A stretch of 64,000 nt of DNA from Aurifilum marmelostoma (lineage: Eukaryota; Ascomycota; Sordariomycetes; Diaporthales; Cryphonectriaceae). The notes under the pieces are model-generated. The model did not search any database. It was not told the origin of the DNA and saw only the letters and a program-made list of their open reading frames with translations. Below, in pieces: positions 58,467-64,000 of the stretch. The translations under genes and the position numbers were made by a program. How positions within the stretch are numbered: position 1 is the stretch's first letter; each line of letters begins with the position of its first letter. The stretch is from NCBI GenBank assembly GCA_027559495.1, contig JAMXSV010000024.1:1984001-2048000 (forward strand), given 5' to 3'.

Positions 58467-60305
58467 GCTGGCGGTCTTGAGAAGGAATGACCTAAAGAAA
58501 GACGAAGAAGGAAAAGAGAACGCAGCCTGGAGTGCCTGAACTCACCATCGTGGGAGCTCTCCTTGTTCTTGCAAGGACCACATCCCACGTTTTAATACTC
58601 TCTGGAGAGAGGGGGGGGGGGAAAAGGCAGGAGGAGCATCCTTTTATCAGCCGTCCCTGCCTGAGGGCGGCAAATAAAGCAGCCCCATTTTGCCTGGTGG
58701 CGCCCACCTCCTTCCTCTCCCCATCGTGAAGGAAGGAAGGCGCGAAGGGATGTTGGTGTAAGTACGTACCGCGAATCTCGGACCCACCTGGCCCCCAACC
58801 AATGGCCTAGTTCGACATCCAATCGACACCCGGACTTGAAACGCAGGTCTTTGCAAGGTGGGCCGAAACCTCGAGCCAAAGCGGTAACTATAGGATTTGT
58901 GGCGTCCATAGCTTTGTGTCAAGGGCGAGGTAGAACACACTCCCTAGGGCTAGTTTTGCGCCTCGAATGCTCATGCCTGGTTTCGTCCTGAGCTCGACCT
59001 TTTTGGGGGGTCAAGATTCTCTGCCTGTAAAGCCTAGGCGATGTTGATTCACTCCACCTCCAAAGCAATCCTGCCGACAATGTATACAGACATACACATC
59101 GTGTAGAAACATGTAGGAGTAAAGTGGCGTTGCGCAAACCAAACATGTTTGGTTTATCTATACTCATGAAGGGCTGGTCCCTGAATGTTGTTGGAGCATG
59201 CCCTATAGTGGAGGTGGTGGGGGAGTGATCGCCAACCTGCTGTCCCCACCAAGTAGGGGGCCTGGACACCACTACTGAGCAGCATGGGAAGAGATCAACG
59301 ATGGAGTAGTGGTATCGCGCGAGATCTTCTGCACGTCAGATCGCCCTGCGTTACGCACGCACGAGGGGGCAAATTGTCATCTACACGACAACGTAAAAGA
59401 CGATCGCGCTACAGTCAAAGCGCGCAGGGCACGATTTAACGCTCTCTCACCCTGACCGACTCGTGCAGTTGTCGCAGCGTCGGTGGACAAAAGATAAACT
59501 CAGACCTCGACTCAGGCCAGGCGGGGCTAGTCTGCCCCTCCGCGCGTACAGCCCTATGCAATTAAGTATCTACTTAAGTAAGCATTCTGAAATGTGGGTT
59601 TGTAGGTTAGTCCGGTTCTGGCTTATAGGGGTCACTTACACCCTAATTTACTTAGTACTTCCTATGAAAGTCTCAGGGTTGACACCAAGAATGAGGCCTG
59701 TACTGGCCAGACAGCATCTGTCGAGTTCACCATGTCTTCAATTTGTTACTATATCATATGATTAGTAGCATAGGAATGCCCAAGCAGTGTGCATCGTATT
59801 TTACCTCAACACCCACGCAGACGTTGGCGCAGCCGAAATACTTCTGAGACGCCGGTTGTTGCTCACGAATATTAATCCTACTCCGATGTCAATTGGTCCC
59901 TTGCTGTAATAATTCGGGCAAAAAAGCCTTGAGAAACAGAAGAATCCTCTCGTTTCCATTCAAGGTAGATTGTAGAAGGTCTCTTTAGTGATCTTTTGCC
60001 GGTGTTTGGCTCCTGGAGGAACTACAACCCTGCAAATTCTACACACATCTTAGAATTAATTGCTGGTACAAGTCGGCCCAACAAAAGATGAGGTAATTAA
60101 AAAAGAATCCTAAAGCTGATCGATGGCGGGATGTGCGGTTGGACGTAGACTCATCAGATGGGAGGAGTACGAGTTCAATATCATTGCATGTGTATTTTCG
60201 TTGGCATTTAAGTCTAATAAAGTACTGTCTGTCTGCAAGGTCCCTCCCCGTATCGAACGAAAGTTTCAGGGACAGAGATCTTCTTCTGCTAGGCTGGTTC
60301 TGCTT
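58467..60305. other. Intergenic region, GH71 / lectin
   Basis: 1.8 kb with no supported gene; GH71 promoter to the left. An 11-G run lies near 58610-58620. Confidence 0.55.
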
Positions 60306-61022
60306 CTAGTTCTGCTTCTTGACAACCCAGACCTGTCCCTTCTTGACCTTGTTCTGGGTAGCACACTTGATCTTGGTGCCGTTGGCGCCGTTGCCGTTGT
60401 CGAGAGTCAGACAGTTCCCGTTGAACTTCACGCTGTAAAGACTGAAGTCCCAGAGTGAGCTTCTTGAAAATACCACAGAGAGCAAGGAGAGCATCGATGG
60501 CCCGCAAGTGCAAAGGCTTTACTCACTACAGCTTGTACAGATCACCAGCCTCAGCGAGGGCGACGCGCCAGTGAGCAGAGTTGGAGTCAGCATCACCAGT
60601 CTGGGGAACGACAGCACCGCCATCCTCATTTTTGGTTGATTTCCGGGTTAGTGGACATAGGGGGAAGATTGATTCTTATTAGAGATCTACCACTTACCCT
60701 TGGCGGCAAGATATTGTCCAGTCTTCTTGTTGATGACCAACCACTTCTTGTCACCAATGTCCGCGAGCTGCCAGAGCTGGTTCGTGTTGGTAATGCTGAA
60801 AGAGTCTCCATACTCCCTGAACAACTGCGTCAGGGTCACTCCGCAAAAAGAGTGAGCGGTTGGGAATGAAAAAAGGACAGTTCACACGTACCAGCCGTGG
60901 ATGACCTGCGGCTGAGCATCGCGGTCCTCATCAAGAGCGGTCTGGCCGTCAACGTTGAAGACGGCATAGAGACCAGGCGTTCCAGCCCAAGCTGTAGCAT
61001 TGGTAGGGTCGAAGTCGGACAT
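60306..61022 (-). CDS. Ricin-B-type beta-trefoil lectin, non-secreted (about 157-160 aa)
   Basis: Exons 61022-60892, 60816-60698, 60624-60527, and 60441 (or 60432)-60306. No signal peptide: MSDFDPTNATAWAGTPGLYA. Trefoil repeats show Q-x-W-type signatures: NTNQLWQLADIGDKKWLVIN, NSAHWRVALAEAGDLYKL, and GNCLTLDNGNGANGTKIKCA ending GQVWVVKKQN. The exon 2/3 junction is out of phase by one base. Reading the three Gs before the donor (60697-60699) as two gives AAK|DGGAVVPQTGD with a canonical AAG|GTAAGT site. Cytoplasmic lectins of this type in fungi often act in defence against grazers. That role is an inference here. A minus-strand TATATAA lies 114 bp upstream. Confidence 0.82.
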
Positions 61023-62061
61023 AATGAAAGGCTTGAGCTTTGACAAGAGGTGTTTGATGTATCGGTGCTTTGATGAAGTACTTGCTTAGGAGCACTGAAC
61101 AGCTTCTGGTGAATCTGAGAGAGGAATTGCCTGGTTTATATAATTTCATGAAGCAGAGGCTTGAGAAACAGACCGAACTATTGCAGCCTTTGCATCATAC
61201 AGAAGACGGTCTACAAGGTAGCTCGGCTGCAGAGTAAGAAAAAAGAGAGGCGCCAGACTCCTTATTCGGTAGTCCTGCCGCTCTCGGCCATCGAAACTAC
61301 TGTTCTGTTTACGAATAGAGGTATGATATTGACATTTCCTGAAATGATATTTTGTGTGGCTGGCTGGTGTCGTGGGTCGGCCATGTACTGCAATCTGACT
61401 GATCATCAAGCGGTCAGATTGAAGGGACGATAGTTTGCGTACGGTTAAATTTAGTGAATACTGACCCCTCAGTCCAGTCACTCCTCATCTTGTGTGCGTA
61501 CTTTGACGGTCTAGCGAGGCAACCACCGGCTCCGGAATGCCGTCACCCACGCTCTATCATATCTGCATCGCATATCTCAGGGCGGAGATCAGTGGATACT
61601 TGTCAATGAACAGCGGTGTGACACAAAGTTATTTTAATTAATGCAATATCGTGTATTATCAGACTCTGTGGGTCAAGAAAGAAGTCGCTCCGTTACATGT
61701 AGTGAGATGGCGTGGTGCAGAATACGCATGCTTTTCTCCATGAACCCTTGAATTATGAGATATCCATCTCTAATCATAATCGATCAATGTTCGACATGAC
61801 TGGTCAATGTGCTGGATGCTCTAGTCTCGGCGTTTCAGCCTCGTGATCCGTCTCAAGGAGAACAGCTGGAGAACAGCTGGAAGTGGCAAAAATGCGACAT
61901 ATAACTACGGGTTTTTCACCACATCGAAGAGCGGTGAGGGGAGCGAAAAAAAGGTTGTGATCAGAAGATGATTATCTGCCAGCAGCAACTATGATTAGCC
62001 CTCATAGCAAGACTTCCTGTCACTATTCGAACGACCAGCCTCTGACTCTTGAATCTCCGCA
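61023..62061. other. Intergenic region, lectin promoter
   Basis: Lectin promoter on the left, remainder AT-rich. No gene supported. Confidence 0.55.
61136..61142 (-). promoter_or_regulatory. TATA box of the lectin gene
   Basis: TATATAA on the minus strand, 114 bp upstream of the lectin ATG, with an ATG-free leader between. Strong match to consensus. Confidence 0.6.
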
Positions 62062-62718
62062 TTACGCCGCAGGCGCAATATTGATGCCACTTTCCCCTCC
62101 AACAGACGTCGACCCATCCGAGCCCTGTGTTCGAGCTCAGGTTAGCATTCATGAACGATGCTCCCACTGATAGCCATGGGATCTTTGTGATTCATCTTGA
62201 CTACATCACGGTATTTCGTAGTTCTTACCTGCGTGATGCCCAGATTTCCTCCCAAATTCTGTGCGTTGCCATTGGAATCCAGGGTAATGCCCGCGTCCTC
62301 AGAGAACTGCTCAGACTCCGCAACGGCCTTGGGCTCTTCTGCCTCGGCTGCCTGTGTAGCTCCTTCCTCTTCAGTTGTCGTGGAGCCGGCGGTGGCGGCT
62401 GTCTGGTTCGTGGGAGCCCCCCTGCGCCGCTGCAAGCAGGCCATCGAGAGCAGAGTTCTGAGTATTGTCGTTGGCGTCCGCGCTTTGATCACTGCCTAGG
62501 GTCAACCCTCCAATAGTGAGGGCCCCTCGTTCCTTGAGGGCTGGTGACCGCCATTTGACGTGAGTGGCTACTTGCCCGGTGAAACCGCCACCCTAGAAGA
62601 CATTAGTCAGAAAAGCAGACATATCATTGGGAGTCTTGTGGAAGTGCATTGGTACCGAGAAGGCGAGGCCTGCCTCGCTGTGAGCTAGGATGGTGAAAAG
62701 GAATGAAGAGAGTCGCAT
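62062..62718 (-). CDS. Cysteine-free small secreted protein, unknown function (162 aa after frame correction)
   Basis: No family recognised. Exons 62718-62656, 62592-62229, 62124-62062. Exon 1 is a signal peptide alone (MRLSSFLFTILAHSEAGLAF). The mature chain is Ala/Gly/Glu/Thr-rich and lacks cysteine: GGGFTGQVATHVKWRSPALK, ALTIGGLTLGSDQSADANDN, a Thr/Glu/Ala linker, then GITLDSNGNAQNLGGNLGIT and a Gly/Ser tail ending INIAPAA. The frame breaks in the 6-C run 62417-62422. With five bases it reads AAAQGAPTNQTAAT and the exons sum to 489 nt. The repeated L-G-S/G-N/D motifs suggest a beta-rich or disordered secreted protein. A minus-strand TATAAAT lies at 62837-62831. Confidence 0.75.
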
Positions 62719-63369
62719 TGTGACAACGGAATCATTAATTAGTGGAAATCGGCGAAGGAAGTCGATCCGTTCAACGGGTGAGGCTAGAATATTTGGCGAT
62801 GTGATCAAAGCTCTGCTCGACCAAAAGGAGATTTATACCACAGATTCAGGTCAGAGAAGAAAAAAGAAAGGAAAAAGGAGAAGGAGGAAAAAATGGATAT
62901 CAGGAGCTACAGGAATCGCCACTCTTGTCTGTAATCAATTGGCTGTTAAGTCACAAAGCTTAGGGTGTGCATGATGAACTGAGATAGTACAATCCCAGTC
63001 TCTGAACACATTCGAGACAGTATCAAGGCTTAGCACAATGTAATCACAGACGAGCCCAAGATCGGAAAAAATGCTGCTCACCAAGTTAATGGCCGATGGG
63101 ATGACGCTCCCAAAAGGCAAGCTGGAGGTCCTAGAAGCATCGCCCGGTATCTTGGCATCAGTATCATGTCACGATCGGGCCCAGTTTAGCAGTCTCAGGC
63201 ACTACTTGGCATGTATGAGAGCATCTGGGGTTTGGAGATAACTGGCTACGCATATCTCGATTGAAATAGTAATAAATATAGCGTTCAACCACGTAGGATC
63301 TGCAAAGCTGAGATGATCCGTCGTTGGTTCATTGGGACTATTATTGACTTGCCCGTCCCGAAACTATGC
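62719..63369. other. Intergenic region
   Basis: Promoter of the secreted-protein gene (TATAAAT on the minus strand at 62837-62831) and 3' flank of the GH5-like gene. An AAG/GAG purine tract lies at 62855-62893. No gene supported. Confidence 0.55.
62831..62837 (-). promoter_or_regulatory. TATA box of the small secreted protein gene
   Basis: TATAAAT on the minus strand, 113 bp upstream of ATG 62718, almost the same spacing as in the lectin gene. Confidence 0.55.
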
Positions 63370-64000
63370 TTATGCTAATTTCGTGACGTTCATCGCGTCC
63401 ACCCATGGTTTCCAATACTCTTCAATGCCCTCTGGGAAGTGCCAGCCCGACCAGTCATAGCTCGTCAGGCCCCAGGTATCCTCCAGTCCCTGCTGTCCCG
63501 ACCGGATCCGATAGCTGCCGGCGAGACTCCACATGGCCCAGCTGACACCGTGCTTCTCGGTGTAGTTCTTGAGGCAGCTTTGCAGGGTGTCATTGTACAT
63601 AGTCGGATCCTGATTATGCCCAAACTCGGTCAGGATGACAGGTGTGATTCGCTGCGCGGGCGGACAGTCATTGGTGATGTTGCAGGCGGCAGGAGGATCG
63701 ATCCCGAGAGCATTGAACCCGTTCCTGTATAGGCCGGCCTCGATGATCGGACAGGTGCCCGTGTCCACATCCTCGCTGGAGGAGTACAGGTGCAGCTCCC
63801 AGACCAGCTTGTCCGCCCAGGCATGGCTGTCCAGGTCAAAGTAGACAGGCTCCCTCCGGTGCGCGTCCACGATAGCCGTGCATTTGTAACAGGGCGCTGT
63901 CAGGATATTCTTCCTTGTTGTCAGCGCCGAGAGGTCCTCGTCGTACTGCATGCCTGACCAGGTGATTAGGATATCCGGATTAGCCTCATGGATGGCATCA
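63370..64000 (-). CDS. GH5-like glycoside hydrolase, C-terminal part (5' end beyond the right edge)
   Basis: Open through the right edge; about 210 codons visible. Upstream of the first ATG in view the frame continues as DAIHEANPDILITWSGMQ, typical of GH5 (A)-clan (beta/alpha)8 barrels. Further landmarks: KLVWELHLYSSS (His/Tyr after beta-6), ITPVILTEFGHNQD (nucleophile Glu after beta-7) and GVSWAMWSLAGSYRIRSG (Trp after beta-8). The C-terminus GWHFPEGIEEYWKPWVDAMN completes the barrel. The acid/base Glu (NEP motif) and the secretion signal lie outside the window. Substrate (cellulose, mannan, beta-1,6-glucan or glycolipid) cannot be fixed from this part. Confidence 0.8.
   Translation of the reverse strand, partial: DAIHEANPDILITWSGMQYDEDLSALTTRKNILTAPCYKCTAIVDAHRREPVYFDLDSHAWADKLVWELHLYSSSEDVDTGTCPIIEAGLYRNGFNALGIDPPAACNITNDCPPAQRITPVILTEFGHNQDPTMYNDTLQSCLKNYTEKHGVSWAMWSLAGSYRIRSGQQGLEDTWGLTSYDWSGWHFPEGIEEYWKPWVDAMNVTKLA

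Noticed and set aside
1..64000. CRISPR arrays, IS elements, phage or conjugative modules
   Set aside because: Window is fungal nuclear DNA with spliced genes; no regularly spaced repeats or bacterial mobile genes seen.

Overview
This window is nuclear DNA from a filamentous ascomycete (Pezizomycotina, most likely a Sordariomycete). The signs are short introns of about 50-160 bp with GT..AG ends and CTNAC-like branch points, gene families typical of the group (NirA-like Zn2Cys6 regulator, AspB-class septin, GH28, GH71, GH5, CVNH), unclustered monocistronic genes on both strands, and long pyrimidine-rich leaders. I found no transposon, CRISPR array or rRNA. One intron-containing tRNA-Arg is present.

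Layout. 1-1.9 kb: a Zn2Cys6 regulator leaving the left edge. 4.3-6.1 kb: a secreted GH28 exo-polygalacturonase with six exons. 6.5-22.5 kb: housekeeping genes (La protein, mitochondrial uS4m/NAM9, AspB/CDC3 septin, a membrane-anchored cPLA2-type phospholipase, mitochondrial mL44, and a 90-residue probable mitochondrial membrane protein). 23.5-29.6 kb: tRNA-Arg(CCG), an unknown membrane protein, an alpha/beta hydrolase, an unknown coiled-coil protein and an LRAT/permuted-NlpC-type putative thiol hydrolase. 30-40 kb: exonuclease V, an F-box protein with a membrane tail, a GPI-anchored cysteine-module protein, ALG9 and NAF1. 40-44 kb: a 4 kb gene-free stretch leading to a Fus1-like single-pass membrane/SH3 protein (44-46 kb). 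47-54 kb: cupin, M28 aminopeptidase, L1-domain ribosome-biogenesis factor and HAD phosphatase. 55-64 kb: mostly extracellular or defence-type genes (CVNH protein, GH71 alpha-1,3-glucanase, beta-trefoil lectin, cysteine-free secreted protein, and a GH5-like hydrolase leaving the right edge).

The strongest unusual signal concerns the sequence itself. In seven otherwise intact genes the reading frame breaks by exactly one base inside a G/C run, at eight places, and correcting the run length restores a conserved protein whose exon lengths sum to a multiple of three (in the edge-truncated regulator the corrected exon instead matches its splice phase). Most are 6-base runs that should be 5. This points to homopolymer miscalls in the assembly, not to pseudogenes. 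Gene predictors will truncate or split these genes. Biologically, the most interesting candidates are the LRAT-like protein next to an unknown coiled-coil protein, the F-box/membrane fusion, the Fus1-like SH3 protein with its long upstream region, and the group of secreted or lectin-type genes at the right end.
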